DNA of 64,000 bases from Tenrec ecaudatus. Taxonomy: Eukaryota; Chordata; Mammalia; Afrosoricida; Tenrecidae. Positions within the stretch are counted from its first letter, which is position 1. Each line of letters opens with the position of its first letter. The notes beneath the pieces were generated by a model. The model was not told where the DNA came from. It did not search any database and saw only the letters and a program-made list of their open reading frames with translations. Below are positions 11,453 to 45,936 of the stretch, piece after piece. The stretch lies in contig NC_134539.1 of assembly GCF_050624435.1 (NCBI RefSeq), positions 144,494,025 through 144,558,024 of the forward strand. The letters are read 5' to 3'. Position numbers and translations under genes: made by a program.

Positions 11453-12079
11453 TATGTCTTTGTTTCTTTCCAACCAAGACTCCTCAGAATCGATTTACAG
11501 AGAGCCATAATGGTGCTGTTATCTTATCATGAATGGCAGTGATGTTCCATAAACAATATGCAATCGGCAGTGGCTTGTGGGGGCAGCACAGGATCAAAAG
11601 GGAAACCAGGAGTGAAGTTAGCCAACAGCAATGATAGAACCAGAAGGAAACGAACTTCAGTCTGAGTAGGTCTTAAACAGCCTATCTTTCTCAGATTAAT
11701 TGACGATCTTCGAAAGCCAATGATGTTCTCAGAAGGAGGGAGGGGGAGGGGCACAACAAAGTTACTTCTCCTTTGGAGGAGCTTTTTCAACTCATTGCCT
11801 TCACCCACATTCTGATGAGACTCCCCTACCACGGGGACTTCTCAGTTTGGGGGAAAAGAAATCTCTAAGAAGGTGCTGTCGATCATCTCTGGAAGAAGAT
11901 ATAGGCATAGTCTTTGTGATTCTACCTCCGATCATGTTTTAGAGCAGGGACAGGGGGTGTTTTTCTGCCAACGGCCATCTGGATATTTATAACATCATTC
12001 ACGGGCCATACTGGTCAACTATTTAATTAACTCACTCCTACAGAATAAGGAGAACTGAAGAGGAATCAATGCATATGAA
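11453..12079. other. Intergenic, nothing recognised
   Basis: No repeat or gene could be assigned in this stretch. Confidence 0.35.
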
Positions 12080-12420
12080 TTACGGTGCTGGCAAAGAATA
12101 TTGAAAGTACCTCAGGCTGCCAAGGAGCAAACAAACCTGTCATGGAAGAAGGACAGCCAGAATGTTCCTTGGAGGCAAGGATGGTGACGCTTTGTCTCAT
12201 CTACTTTGGACATGTTATCGGGAGAGAGCAGTCCCTGGAAAAGAGATGTCCTGCTTAGTAGAAAGGCAGCAAAAAAAGCAGAAGACACTCTACAAGATGG
12301 ATCGACAGTGGCTGCAAAGAAAAGCTCCAATACAAGAGTGGCTGTGAGGTGAGTTCTATTGTACACGGTGTTTCTATGAGCTGGAACCGATTCGAGGACA
12401 CAACGTGCCGGCTGGAACAG
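12080..12420 (+). mobile_element. RTE-clade LINE 3' fragment, sense
   Basis: Blocks for the conserved RTE C-terminal motif are visible in order: the GAATGTTCCTTGGAGGCAAG region, CATCTACTTTGGACATG, GAGCAGTCCCTGGA, and a 3' UTR ending GAGCTGGAACCGATTCGAGG. Stops interrupt the frame. Confidence 0.88.
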
Positions 12421-13210
12421 CTTCTCTTTGGTGCGGCAGGCGATGTGAGCTGCAATTGATCTCTCGGGCCTCAGATGTCACACAGGCCAGACATTACCCA
12501 CGTTGAGAGTATCACCGCTATTTCAAAAACAAAATTGCATCGTTCTTCCTCTTTCTCCTCGCTAGGCCGATGGCTTCTTTAAGGCCCATTGTGAACCTTA
12601 ACTCCAACACCGAGCCAGGCTAGTAAGGTTACTCTTTACCTTTCGAAACAGCCCAGGACATTTGCCTCGACCCTTCATTCTTTCCTGTTTTGTATGTCAG
12701 GGTGGTGATTATACAGGAGTAAAGTGTCACGGAGCAGCGTTTCATCTCATCAACTGCCATGATACTGAAGCTAGTTGAAAAGACAGACGATATCCTATTT
12801 GTGTCATCTAAGAAACAGCATAGTAGATACTCAGTAAATGTCGATTAGATATCTGCACGTACATACTGGCATTGCCGGGTGACTCATTGCTGAGGAGGGT
12901 GTGTACTGTGTGTCGCAGGACGGTTAGTAGCATCCTGGGTCTCTGCTCACTAAGTATCAGTGGCACCACACACACCATTGCTAAATAGCCCCTGGCTGAG
13001 AATGGAGGTGGGGACAAAGCGGTCCCTGTTAGAACCCTTGTATTAAATGTAACACTCTTTAATCTTATCTACATGTTGACTGCCTGAAAAGGTTTCTGGA
13101 AAATTTACTTACAAAAAGATTTCTTCTGCTGTCCACATACTGAGCCCTTGATAAGGCCGTATGTCCAGGCCACACTCAAAAGAGGGGAATGAAGCACTGC
13201 CTTCTTACAG
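12421..13210. other. Intergenic, nothing recognised
   Basis: AT-rich unique-looking sequence, no feature assigned. Confidence 0.35.
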
Positions 13211-13399
13211 GAAAGGGGTCCTGGTGGCACCTGGGGCTAATCACCAGGCTGCTAGCCAGTATGGTTGGTGCAAAATTCACCAGCCACTCTGCAGGATGAA
13301 AGTGAGGCTGTCTGCTCCCCTATAGATCTCATGGCTTGGAAACCATAAGGGGCTGTGCCCTAGGGTCGCTGTGTGTCAGAATCATTCAATAGCAGGGGT
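13211..13399 (+). mobile_element. AfroSINE
   Basis: Starts AAAGGGGTCCTGGTGGCACC and ends in a diverged GTCAGAATCATTCAATAGCA tail. Full body length, with an internal GGGCTGTGCCCTAGGGTCGC box. Confidence 0.88.
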
Positions 13400-14275
13400 T
13401 CGTCCCCGTCCACCCCCCCTGATGGTAGTGTGTCTATCTTTGGATACTGTTTGCGAGCCTTCTGTAAAGAATTGTCCCTTCTCCATTTATTTTTTAATTC
13501 GGTCCCTTGCTGTTCTGGTTCGGACATATCTGTTATTTCCTCTGGCCCCTGCTACATTACTTATTTTGTTGTTCCAAGTGTCCCAGCTCTCGTCACTGGC
13601 GGCTCTGCCGGGTAGGCTTTGGTGCCCTTTGAAAGGGCACCTCTTGAAAATGAAATGTTACTCTTTGCAAAAGGCTGTAATTTGTTGCTGTTTTACTAAA
13701 TATGAATTCTAGCAAAATGTAATTATGAATGTGTGTGTTGGAATACCTATATGCCTGACCTTGTTAGGGTATTTTATAGATGTTCAATTCTTTCTTAACA
13801 CCACAAAGCAAGTCCCAAAGGCACTTCCTGTGTGCCAACCCATTTGTCCGAACTCTAATGGACCCAAAGAACATCTTTGATGTGTAATTACATCTCACTC
13901 TGCAATCGATGCTCGTAAAATGGAAAATTATTTGACAATGATGTGGTACAAATTGTTTCACGCTGAAAAGAATCTGGAGGTGCTTGGCTAAAGATATAAT
14001 AAGTCAGTAATAATCAGGTTTACTTTCTGTTGTATTGATTTTTACAGGAATTGACAAAACAGTGGAATATTCTGAGATGAGCTGAAAGGCCTAATTTTCC
14101 TTACTAAGCTCTTGAAAAACCTACCAAGTGGCCAAGGAGAAAACATAGGGTTAGAAGGATGGTACCACTGTTATTGGTCAGTGTTATTGATGTCAGGCAT
14201 ATTAGACCTACAAATGGGACATTCTTTGGGAGACCGAAGCAGTAAATTGTCATTTGTACTATGAGATTATGTGTA
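13400..14275. other. Intergenic, nothing recognised
   Basis: AT-rich sequence with short open frames only; no gene supported. Confidence 0.35.
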
Positions 14276-14280
14276 ATATA

Positions 14281-14316
<36 letters not shown>

Positions 14317-14328
14317 TATAGCTATATA
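14276..14328. repeat. (TA)n(TATG)n microsatellite
   Basis: A short TA run passes into about seven TATG units and back to TA-rich sequence. Confidence 0.95.
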
Positions 14329-14370
14329 GAGAGAAATTTTAGTGATGAAAGATTTTGTCCCTGGCAGGGT

Positions 14371-15480
14371 TTTTTTTTAAAGATCATTTTATTGGAGGCT
14401 CTTAGAGCTATTATCACAATACAATTGTATCAAGCATATTTGTACATGTTGCCATCATTTTCTAAGCATTTACTACTTGAGCCCTTGATATCAGCTTGTC
14501 TCTTTTCCCTCCGTCCCCACCTCCCACTCTCATGACCCCTTGATAAACTGAAACTTATTATTTTCATATCTTACATTAACCGCTGTCTCCCTTCCCCATG
14601 GTTTCCGTTTCTGATATTCCTTCCTTTAGGGGAGTGTGTGGTTACATGTCAATCTATGTGATAGCTTCCCCTTTCTTTCCCTCCTTTCCCCCTACCCTCC
14701 TGGAAAGGCTACTCCCATTTCTGTTCCTGAAGGGCTTATCTGACCTGGATTCCTTGTGTCATGAGCTCTTATTTGTACCAGTGTACATGCTGCAGTCTAG
14801 CCCAAAGTGAGAGGCAGGTCATGATAGTGGGGGGTGAGGACGCCTCAAAGAACCAGAGGGATATTGTGTATCTCATCAGAGCTATACTACACCCTGGTTG
14901 ACCCATCCCTTCCTTGTGACCCTTCTGTGAGGGAATGTCCCATTGTTTACAGATGGGTTTTGGTTGTCTGCTAAGGCCCCCACTCGTTCTCTACAATATT
15001 TTTGTTTGTTTGTGGTCTTCTGCTTCCTGTTACCTGATCCAATCGACAGCTCATGATAGCACAGGCTGGTGTGCTTCCATGTGGTCTTGTTGCTTCTCTG
15101 CTAGATGGCCACATGTTTAACTTCAAGCCTTTAAGACCCCAGACACTATATCTTTTGATAGCCGGGCACCATCAGATTTCTTCACCACATTTGCTTGTGC
15201 ACCCGTTTTATTTCAGAAATAGTGCTGGAAGAGTGAGCAGCACAGAATGCCATGTTGTTAGAATAAAGTGTTCTTGCATTGAGGGAGGACTTGAGCAGAG
15301 ACCCAAAGTCTGTCCACTACCTCAATGTATTGCCATATAACTGTATGTACATAGGCTAATACCTCTATTTGTATGAATATATTTACATAGGTACACACCT
15401 ATATTTATACCTGTATCCATAGCTTTGCTTTCTAGATCTTTCCTGTTTCCTTTTAATTCTTGACAGTCTTTAAAAGAATA
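14371..15480 (-). mobile_element. Lineage-specific LINE 3' end (probably L1), antisense
   Basis: Begins with a T-run, the reverse complement of a poly(A) tail, then CATTTTATTGGAGGCTCTTA, and continues for about 1.1 kb with GTACCAGTGTACATG, AAGACCCCAGACACTATATC and TTTTGATAGCCGGGCACCA. The same order recurs at 46.0-46.6 and 52.7-54.9 kb. It is non-coding, so it is taken as a long 3' UTR; L1 membership is inference. Confidence 0.8.
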
Positions 15481-15699
15481 CAATCATACAACCATCATTT
15501 ACTGTAATTCTTTAATGCCAAAGCATATGACCTGATATCAACAGAAATCAACCCAGATTTTGAAATAGTGCTTAGCTGTGTACTACTCAACAATGGTGAG
15601 TCATCGACTTTTGTGAAACATTTCAAATGTTACCAGAGAGAAATGAGTTATACTTGCCATTTTAGCAGTGTTGTCGTGTGTATTAAAGCTTGCATTGGT

Positions 15700-16110
15700 G
15701 ACCATAGGAGGCTGAATAACGGCCCTGCAGGGCATCAGGTCATCAACTCTGGAACCTGTCCGTTACTTTATAGTGAAGAGGGATTAAGGGGTTTGAGATT
15801 AGATTATCCTGTGTAAGCAAGTACAGTATCAAGTGTCTGTACAAGAGACAGGTAGAGGAAGATGGAACGCACGCAGGAGAGGACTATGTGACCAAAGAGG
15901 GAAAGACTGGAGTGATGCATCCAGAAGCCAAGGAATGCTGGTTGGAAGAGGCAAGGGCCGGATTCTCCTCCAGAAATATCCCATTCTTGTCATGCTTCGA
16001 TTTCAGCCAGTGATACTGGCCCTTCAGAACTGAGGGAATATATTTCTGTTGTTTTAAGTCACTAAGCTTGTGACGATTTGTTACGGCAACTGTAGGAAGG
16101 TAATGAGTTT
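15700..16110 (+). mobile_element. MLT1-type MaLR solitary LTR
   Basis: The order GACTGGAGTGATGCATCCAG, AGCCAAGGAATGC, CCAGAAATATCCC and TTTCTGTTGTTTTAAGTCAC, then TTTGTTACGGCAACTGTAGG, matches the 3' half of old MaLR (ERVL-related) LTRs. No internal retroviral sequence is seen. Confidence 0.7.
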
Positions 16111-16150
16111 TTCAGTGCAGGGTAGACTTTTTCCCCTGCGGGTTTCTGGA

Positions 16151-16268
16151 TCTGTAAGTAACTGTTGATGGGAGGAGAAAACCTCTCCTTACTGCTCTGA
16201 GCGGCCGGTCAAACTGCAGATCTGTGGTTACCAACCTCACTTGTAAGCACTACGGCACCAGGCTTCCT
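16151..16268 (-). mobile_element. AfroSINE, antisense fragment
   Basis: CGGTCAAACTGCAGATCTGT, GTTACCAAC and a GCACCAGGCTTCC end correspond to the reverse-complemented head. Confidence 0.65.
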
Positions 16269-17281
16269 TAATATAGTGACTTGGGTATGATTTTATTCAC
16301 CTGGTAGAACTGTAACTTCACATGAAGTCATTCCAACACAGGCCCAGAGAATGCAGTGTGATCTCATTTCCTTCTTTCTTGTGTTTCCTTGGAATTGCGA
16401 GCAGCGAGACATAGGTTCGCTTCGTTGGGACACAGTGTCGACACAAATGAGGGACACCTCAGGGGGCCGCCTGACTCGATACTCCAAACAATGGACTCCA
16501 ACCCACCAGTGACTGTGAAGAGGGCGCAGGACCAGCGTGCTATCCTGAGATCCAAGGTCACCTGCGTTGGAGCCAACTAACAATGGTAATGAACGGCAAC
16601 AATTTATTTTTTAACAAAATGCTTCACAGCAGATTTGAAAAGAAGCAAGTCTTCCTATTGCCTTTAAAATAGGCAGTTTAGAAAAACATTTCCGGAACAT
16701 TTTTATACCTAAGCCTCCTGGCTGTTTTGCCATCAATATATGACCAAGTGTCGAGTTCCTGGTTCTAGCCCCGAGGACTCTCTGGGACTTATATACCCAC
16801 TCGCCTTTTCAACATCACCACTTAGATACCCAGTTGGCATCCCAAACACGGGCAAAGTGGAGTTCCTGCTGGTCTCCCCACTGACGACCCCCCCTTCTCC
16901 TTTCTAATCTCCCCATCCGAGTAAAGGGCAGTTCTGTCCTTTCAGATGCTTAAGCCAAATATTTGTAGAATGGCTTGATGCCTCTCCTCACGCCCGACAT
17001 CTACCTAATCCACCGCAATCCCATGTGGGCTCTATGTTCGTAATATATTCAGAAGCTTCCCATAGTACGGCCACCACTTCCACCCTACTCCAAGTCATGA
17101 TTTCTCTTCTACAAGACTACAGTCACTTCCAAACTAGTCTCTCAGCTTTTGCCCAATCGAATCACGACATCACCGCCAGTCTTTTAATATGGAAATCAAC
17201 TCCTAGCCCTCTTTTTGCTTCAGTCCTCCATTGGCATCCCATCTCATTTGGATTAAAAATCAAATCTTGTATTCAAGCCAA

Positions 17282-17475
17282 GGAACCCTGGTGGCACAGT
17301 GGTTATCTGTCGGGCTGCGATCCACAGGGTCGGCAGCTCAAAACCACCAGCGCCTCTTAGGGACAAAGATGGGACCTTCTGCTTCCTCAAACTGTTAAGA
17401 GTCAGCACTCACAGGGCAGTGCTGCCCTATCCTATAGGGTTGCTAGGAGTCAGCATTGACTCGATGGCAGTGAGG
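17282..17475 (+). mobile_element. AfroSINE, well preserved
   Basis: GGAACCCTGGTGGCACAGTG head, GGTCGGCAGCTCAAAACCAC B-box region, and a TTGACTCGATGGCAGTGAGG tail. It is among the least diverged copies in the window. Confidence 0.95.
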
Positions 17476-17504
17476 TGTTTTCATTTTTTAAATTCACGTA
17501 TAGG

Positions 17505-17615
17505 TTACCATTCAGGTGATAACAAAAAGGCTGGCGATTCAAACCCATAGCTGCTCTGTAGGAAAAAGACCTGGTAATAGGCTCCCATAAAGATGAAAAC
17601 CCTCATGGGATTGCC
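17505..17615 (+). mobile_element. AfroSINE fragment
   Basis: AAGGCTGGCGATTCAAACCC and AGCTGCTCTGTAGG, followed by CTCCCATAAAGATG; the 3' tail is missing. Confidence 0.65.
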
Positions 17616-18195
17616 TCAACCCCATCACCTGTCACCATCACCCGTACTCACTCTGCTCCAGTCTCCCTTATCTCCTGGTTCTTCTTGAAACAAACCTGGC
17701 ACCCCTAGCAGTGCTCCTAGGCTCACTCCCCTGCCACAGACCATCGCACCAGGCCACTAGGAATATCTTCCTTGTCGGCCTCATCACTTATCACCCCCAG
17801 GCAGATATTTACATATTTATTTACTGTCTCCCCTCATTCAAATGTTCGCTTGACACAGCCTAGGTCAGACAGGTGCCCAACCAATATGCTCTGAAGATGC
17901 CAGAAATGCCGAATGTGGGGGGAGAGGGAGTGACGTTGAACATAATAATTAATATTTAAGTAACTATTTTCAATCATCGGTATTGTACCATTTTGGCTCT
18001 TTGTACCATTGTACCACTGTTCTTTCCAAAGAAACTCCAGTCAACACTTACGCTCGCCTTTTAGATATTTTACTCCTCCATTGCCAGTTTGTTCTTCTAA
18101 AACCGCACTCACAAAGTCAGATTTAATCTCAGCCTCACCCAAATAACATGTCTTTAAGACAATAAACTCCAAATGATTTAAAAAAATAAAAAGAC

Positions 18196-18380
18196 AATAA
18201 ACTCACTGCCACTGAGTCGATTCCAACTCACAGCAATCCGCGTGGACAAGGTAGAACTTCCCCCTTTGGGTTTCCAAGACCGCTTTACGGGAGTAGAAAG
18301 CCTCATCTTTCCCCTGTGGAGAAGCGGGTGGTTTCAAACTGCTGACCTTGCGGGTAACTACTATGCCCTCAGGGCTCCTC
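18196..18380 (-). mobile_element. AfroSINE, antisense
   Basis: Reads CACTGCCACTGAGTCGATTC, AACTCACAGCAATCC, GGGTTTCCAAGACCGC and GTGGTTTCAAACTGCTGACC, down to AGGGCTCC. Confidence 0.9.
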
Positions 18381-18556
18381 TCAGACAGTACTCACACCTA
18401 ATTCTCTGTCCACTGCTCAGACTTCTACGAAGGTCCTTCTTGATCCAATGAAATGTAATGTTTCCTCTGCAACGTATCTTTCCATTTCCAAGTTTTCATT
18501 TTCCATTCACTCCAAACCTAGCAAGGGCTTCAGCATTGGCTTCAGAGCTTAGAGCT

Positions 18557-18791
18557 CTGGGGTCCTCAAACTTTTAAAACAGGGGGTCAGTTCACTGTCA
18601 CTCAGACCCGTTGGAGGGCTGCACTATAGTTTGTTTTTTAAAAAAAAAAAAACTGTGAACAAATTCCTATGCACACTGCACATATCTTATTTTGAAATAA
18701 AAAACAAAATGGGGCAAAAACACCCGGCGGGACAGATAAATGTCCTCGGTGTGCTGCATGTGGCCTGTGGGCCGTAGTTTGAGGATACCTG
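18557..18791 (+). mobile_element. hAT MITE, second family, copy 1
   Basis: Ends CTGGGGTCCTCAAACTTTTA and GGGCCGTAGTTTGAGGATAC form inverted repeats. The interior, including CACTGTCACTCAGACCCG and GCACACTGCACATATC, is AT-rich and non-coding. A similar minimal element is at 36091. No clear target duplication remains. Confidence 0.75.
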
Positions 18792-20054
18792 GTTTTCTTC
18801 ATTCTCTTGGCCTCTTTCTTAGTCCCTCCTTCCTTTTTGTTTTGTTTTCATGAATTAAGGGAATAGAAAACTGTGCAGAATGTGCCCTTGAATTCCTTTT
18901 ACTCATTCCTAACATCTCATGTTCCTGCTTTTTTTGGTAAACTCTGAGAGTTGCCAAACTATGTCTCTAATCACTCCTTTACAATTTTGTTCATTTTTTG
19001 TCTTTTCACACTTTCCCTCAACATTTAGACCATTAGATCCTTATCTCTGGTCAAACCCATTTTGCCTCGACTCAAAAGTCATAAAGTATCTTAGTCTATT
19101 GAGTATGTTGCAACCCCAAGAGTGTATTTGAGAAACTATTAGTGGCCTTTGGGGTCGGGAGTTGGAGGTGAGAGACATGCCAGTTTATACATGGCATGCA
19201 ACATAACAAGTCTACAAACTACATGGTCCTATGTTTTATCATACTTTTGAAGCCCCACGATATATTCATGAAAAACCTGCCTTTGATTATCTGAGCCGCA
19301 GACTCTGAACTCCATTTTACAAGGACAAACTTTCTGTTTTTCAGTTCTATGAGTTAGATTTTCTATATACAAAATAATGGAAGACTATACTTTGTTCTCT
19401 TTGAAATTTTACCAAAGGCTTTGCCCCATTTTGGGAAAAGCATTCCGCCAACTGATGACAAGACTTAGCGATGCTTGCAGGACCAGGGTGACACACCTCT
19501 CACAGCTGTAGCTTTTGCATTCATGGTTCTGTGGATGGGAACAAGTCAGTAGCCTTTCACTTTTATAGTTTGACATATATTATTTTGCTATTTTTAAATG
19601 TTTCTCCAAGTGAGTTGTTTAAATGGGTATGCTATCTGCATTTTTTTAAATTACAGGAGTGTAAAAGGTCTGCTCTGGACATAAAGGGGGAGATTACTGT
19701 TGGTTAAAATGAGAACCACCCAAAGAGCTCAGCCATGAGACAATTGAGGCCAAGAGAAGCGATACACTTTAACCTAACAGGTAGATCACAACAAGCTTTC
19801 CTTTTGCCTCCCTGGCGACTGCTGCCAGTGTCTTTGACCATGCCACTCGCCACCGTATTTACCAGTTCTAAGGGTTCGAAGCGTTTCTGGATCCCGCGCT
19901 TGTTTGTAAGGAACAGAGTTTGTCCTGGAGCATGGAGTTACGAGTTTACAGCTTAGCTGTAGGTTCTTGGTTTTCTTGAAGGGTGAGTCCACAAGGACAA
20001 ACGGTATGGGTGATAAGACAGAAAACTGTCTCCCAAGAGTCCTAGGCTGTCGTG
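18792..20054. other. Intergenic, nothing recognised
   Basis: AT-rich, unique-looking sequence with no gene, RNA or clear repeat. Confidence 0.4.
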
Positions 20055-21070
20055 GGATATCAGAGAGTCAGTCCCCACTCAAAGCGACCCAAGTACTAAG
20101 GAACAAAATGCTGCCTGGTCCTGTGCCTTCCTCCTACCCGTTGCTGTTTGAGCCCATTGCTGCAGGCCCTGCGCGGGCCATCTCACAGAGGCCTTCCTCT
20201 TTTGCACGCTACTAGATCAAGCATGACGTTCTTCCGGGACTGCTCCTCTTAATAACATGTCCAAAAATACCTGAGACCAAGTCTCACCCTCCTCTCTTCT
20301 AAGAAGCATTCTGGCTGTAATTCTCCCAAGACAGATTTATCCGTTCTTCTAGGAGTCCATGGTATATTTAATATTCTGACCCAACACCCTAATTCAAATG
20401 CACCGATTCTTCTTCAGCTTTATTCATTGTCCAACTTTGCATGGGTATGAGGTGACTGAAAATCCCACGGCTTGGGTCAAGTACACCTTCATTCTTCAGA
20501 GTGATATTTTGAAGGCCGCTTTCCTGAGTGTAGATTGTGGATCCAAGTAAAATGAAATCCTTTAGAACATCAATATTTCCCTCATTTATCATTGGTCCAG
20601 CTGTGAAGATTTCTGGGTTTTTTTCTTTCCTTTTTTGAAGATTTCTGTTGTACGTTGAGGTGGAATCCATATTTTGATTATCAATAAAGTGCTTCCCAAA
20701 AAATTAAAAATAAAGTGCTTCAAGTCCTCTTTCAGCAAGTGAGGTTGTGTCATCTGCTTATCACAGGTTGAGTGTCTTCCTCCTATCCCCATTCTCCATT
20801 CTTTTTACAGCCCCACTCCTCACGAGTATTGGCTCTGCCTATGGACAGAATACGTACATTGAAAGGATACAACCATGACAGACCTTTTTCCTGATCTTAA
20901 ACCACACAGTCTTCCTTTATTCTGCTTGAAGGACTGCCTCTTGGTGTATGTACAGTATCCATATTAGGTGTTATGTCATTTCCATTCTTTTCAATATTAT
21001 CTATAAATTGTTATGACCCACACAGTTGAATGCTTTTGCATAGCCAATAAAAAGTAAGCAAATGTCTTTC
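20055..21070 (-). mobile_element. RTE-clade LINE, antisense, about 1 kb of RT ORF and 3' end
   Basis: Read on the minus strand it contains a stretch coding for RTE reverse-transcriptase phrases, including VLKDFILLGSTI and SWTMNKAEEESVHLN-like segments. Stops and shifts break it. A short AT-rich duplication (AAAGTGCTTC twice, near 20700) looks like a local insertion. Confidence 0.85.
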
Positions 21071-21555
21071 TGACATCAGCTCGCACTGATAACCCCCATT
21101 CCACATCCTCCTTTGAGAGTTTGTTGGAAGGTTCTGGCGGAGGAGCGCAGTTGCTCCTATACCCTTGACAGCGGTCGTCCTCTTCTCTGGAGCAAGCAGC
21201 GCGGCGGCGTCTAGAGGGAAGCACGCACGTGCGCGTGGAGCGGTGAGGGAAGAAGACACCTGCCCAACCAGCCAGCTTAGCCAAACCAAGACCGGCCACC
21301 CCTGGGGTGACAGGTGTCACTGCCAGATCGCCCTCGCATCCTCTTTTGAATCCAGCGTGAATTTCTGGCTATTCTCTGTCAGGAACGAAGTGTGTAACGA
21401 TTCTTCTTTTCAACCTAGCAGATGAAACTCAAAACAAAACCGTTGTTTACTGTATTTCTGAGCCCCCGCCATCCTTCCCCTTTGAGTTTTCAGAGACCGC
21501 AGATTAAACCACCAGGGATTTCAACCAGGTAAAAGCGATATTTTTGGTTTTTTGA

Positions 21556-21695
21556 GGGACGCCCTGTGGCAAGAGTACAACTGCTCTCTGGCTGTTTCGC
21601 GGCTGTGACCAGTAAGGGAGCCGACAGGTGGAGGGCTTGAACCACGGACCTTTCGGTAGAGGGCGCGCTTTAACCGCGGTGCCACCAGGGCGTCT
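21556..21695. repeat. AfroSINE-derived inverted pair upstream of PSMD12
   Basis: The left part GGGACGCCCTGTGGCAAG is a sense SINE head. The right part ends AACCGCGGTGCCACCAGGGC, an antisense head. The two face each other with about 40-60 bases between them, and the pair ends about 100 bases before the PSMD12 CpG island. Confidence 0.65.
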
Positions 21696-21789
21696 AGGGT
21701 GACCTCGGCCGGCTCAAATATTGATGAGGCTGCTGGGAGTGCAGACGTTTTGTGACTTACCCACGGTTCCGAGAAAGCACAGCGTTTCG

Positions 21790-43665
<21,876 letters not shown>

Positions 43666-44560
43666 GGCTCGCGGTGCGCTCCTGCTTGTAGGGAAGAGTG
43701 AAGGTGAAAGTCATTAAAAAGACTGTTGTCATGGTGTGTGGGGGGCTTTTCTTCTGTTCTCGGTTTCTTTGTCTGGAATTTTAAAAGATAGTGAATATGT
43801 TTGGGCTGTCTTTGACCTCTTCTGTTCACTTATTCGTTGTTTAACTTCTTGCACTGGCAGGCAGTGCAAGAATATACTTTTTTTATTGTCTGACTCAAAA
43901 AAAAATGTGTCATACCTTACCCAAATGTTTTTCTACTTGACACTTTTTAGCTATTGTTTGTTTCCATCCCGCTAACAACCACCAGCTAATAAAAGCAGTG
44001 TGTGCACGTGTTACTAGCTCTGCTCACCTCCGTCTCGCAGCAGCCCAGGAAGGCTGCGACCTGGCAAACCGGGAAACTTGCCCTCGGGAAGTAGAATGAG
44101 AAGCACTTTGAGTGGCTGCTGCAGTGAGTGACTTAGGAAGATCTGTTTTGTTACCATGCCTGAGTCTAGGCTGACACTCGCCTTCTGTAGGCCGGGAACT
44201 CCGTTTTTAACTGCCAGGCAAACTGGCTTTAACCGTAGTCATTTCCACCACCACCGCCCTCTCCTTCTGGGTAGCCCTGCACCCTCCTCCAACTTGACCA
44301 GTGACTTCATGTTGACACAGGCTGCTTGTGTAAACAAATTGATCTTTTTATAAAAAAAACAACATCTGTTTTTAGTGGGGGTGGGGGGCACGTAGGAGGG
44401 GGGGTATTTTTTGACTGCTTTATGGGAATTTTTTCCTCCCCCCTCATTTGGTTTAATTTAGCGTGGAGTCGTCTTTTTTAGCATTTTTGAGTAAGCTTGT
44501 AACAAGCTTCTGAGTTACTTACCTATCTCTTAATAAAACTAACTCCACTGCCTTAGGCAG
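43666..44560 (+). other. PSMD12: PSMD12 3' UTR with candidate polyadenylation signals
   Basis: After the stop there is ATTAAA at 43713, AATAAA at 43988-43993 and AATAAA at 44532-44537. The middle one is followed by a GT-rich stretch (GTGTGTGCACGTG), which makes it a good proximal site. Which site is used, and whether a longer UTR exists, cannot be read from sequence. Confidence 0.6.
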
Positions 44561-45936
44561 TACCTTAAGTTTATAAACAGGCCCTCCCCCCCCACACACA
44601 CACACCTTTGTGCCTTTCCCTGGAGGTGAGGAGCCTGTTTAAAAGGCTTAACATGGTAATACGCAAAGCTTCACCCCACGCTTGTAGCAGGTGGTAGAGT
44701 ATTGGAATTTTTCACATTAAAACAATCAAAAGTAGCTCTATGGTCCAAAGAAACATTTGAGGCAATATAAGCAAACTTAGGGAGTATTGTTCAGTTTGGT
44801 TTGTTTCAGGGAAACTATGAAATGAAACTGTCAGAAGGTTATGTAAAAGGATATTCAGACCAAGCAAGTGTGAGGTCTGCTTTCTTCAAAAGGCCACATC
44901 GTGGGGGGACGGGGGGTGGAGGGGGGTGTGCAGACTCTTGAGTTAGTGTTCTAGAAACATCATTTCCCATCATTTAGTTTCCATTTAAGGATAACTAGAT
45001 TGTCCATTCTATGATCCTTGGACTGGAGACAGTTGTGGGCCTTGGCTTTGTGATGCTCTGAGTCATTGTGAATAATGCCACGGAGCATTAACATAATCCA
45101 ATTTTATTCTTTGGAAATGTAATGCGTTAATAGCATTAACATCTGCTATCACTTACCTTTTAAAGAAGATAGCCCCAAATGTGGCAGGCTCAGAAACACC
45201 AGGAGTGCGCACATAGTCACAGGAAGAATATGGTTTTCATCTTGGAATGAAAAGGTGAGAACAGCAAACTTTTTCCTCAGTTTGTTGAAGCCAGTAGGAC
45301 CAGTGTCACGTCACCCTCGTCTTCTTAGGCACGCCCGTCCTCAGTTCACCAAAGCTGGCGGCTTGGCCAGACGTGCTGTGGGTTAACCACTGCCTCGTTG
45401 GTCTTTACCGCAACAACGTTCTAACCAGCGCTGTGTGTTCTGTGCGCCTGTTGGCACTGTCCCAGTGCCCGCCCTCCCTCGGCCTGGGTAGCTGTTCCTG
45501 TATTTCTTGTGCTTCCATCCAACGCTAACCAGGCAGACTTACAAGTTCTTTCCAGTGTCTTAGGGCCTTTTAACACATGGTCTTAGCCACAAGGCCCCCA
45601 AGCGATCGGCGAATCTTTTTAAAAGAAACTTTCCTTCCATGTTCCGAATCTAAATGCTGGCATTCCTGGGGAGGTTAGTTTTAAACATGGGGAGCAGATG
45701 GCTTAATCCCGGGCACTTTCTTACTGTGTGGACAGCACGGAGAGGCCATCAGCCTTCGTGGGTTGGTTGGTTGACACCACTCGACCTTGAATTTTAAGAT
45801 AATGTATGTTTCTTAGACACTAGTCGATGTTTCTGTAATCAATTGCTATATGCTTCTTGTATATCAAAAAAGCCATCTTTAAAATGATAGAGTTACCCCC
45901 TTTTATTAAGTTAAATGTGTGATAGAAGCACATCTT
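44561..45936. other. Downstream flank of PSMD12, unique-looking
   Basis: No exon, RNA gene or clear repeat. Could include a longer PSMD12 3' UTR. G-rich runs lie at about 44375-44405 and 44900-44930. Confidence 0.4.

Larger units (their letters stand above)
16890..17880 (-). mobile_element. L2 LINE remnant interrupted by AfroSINEs
   Basis: Phrases such as CATCCCATCTCATTTGGATT, and later a CTGTCTCCCCTCATTCAAAT block, resemble the ancient L2 3' region in antisense. The two parts are separated by SINE insertions at 17282-17615. Confidence 0.55.

Noticed and set aside
17282-17475. tRNA gene suggested by an A/B-box-like head
   Set aside because: It is the tRNA-derived head of an AfroSINE repeated some thirty times in the window, with no full cloverleaf.
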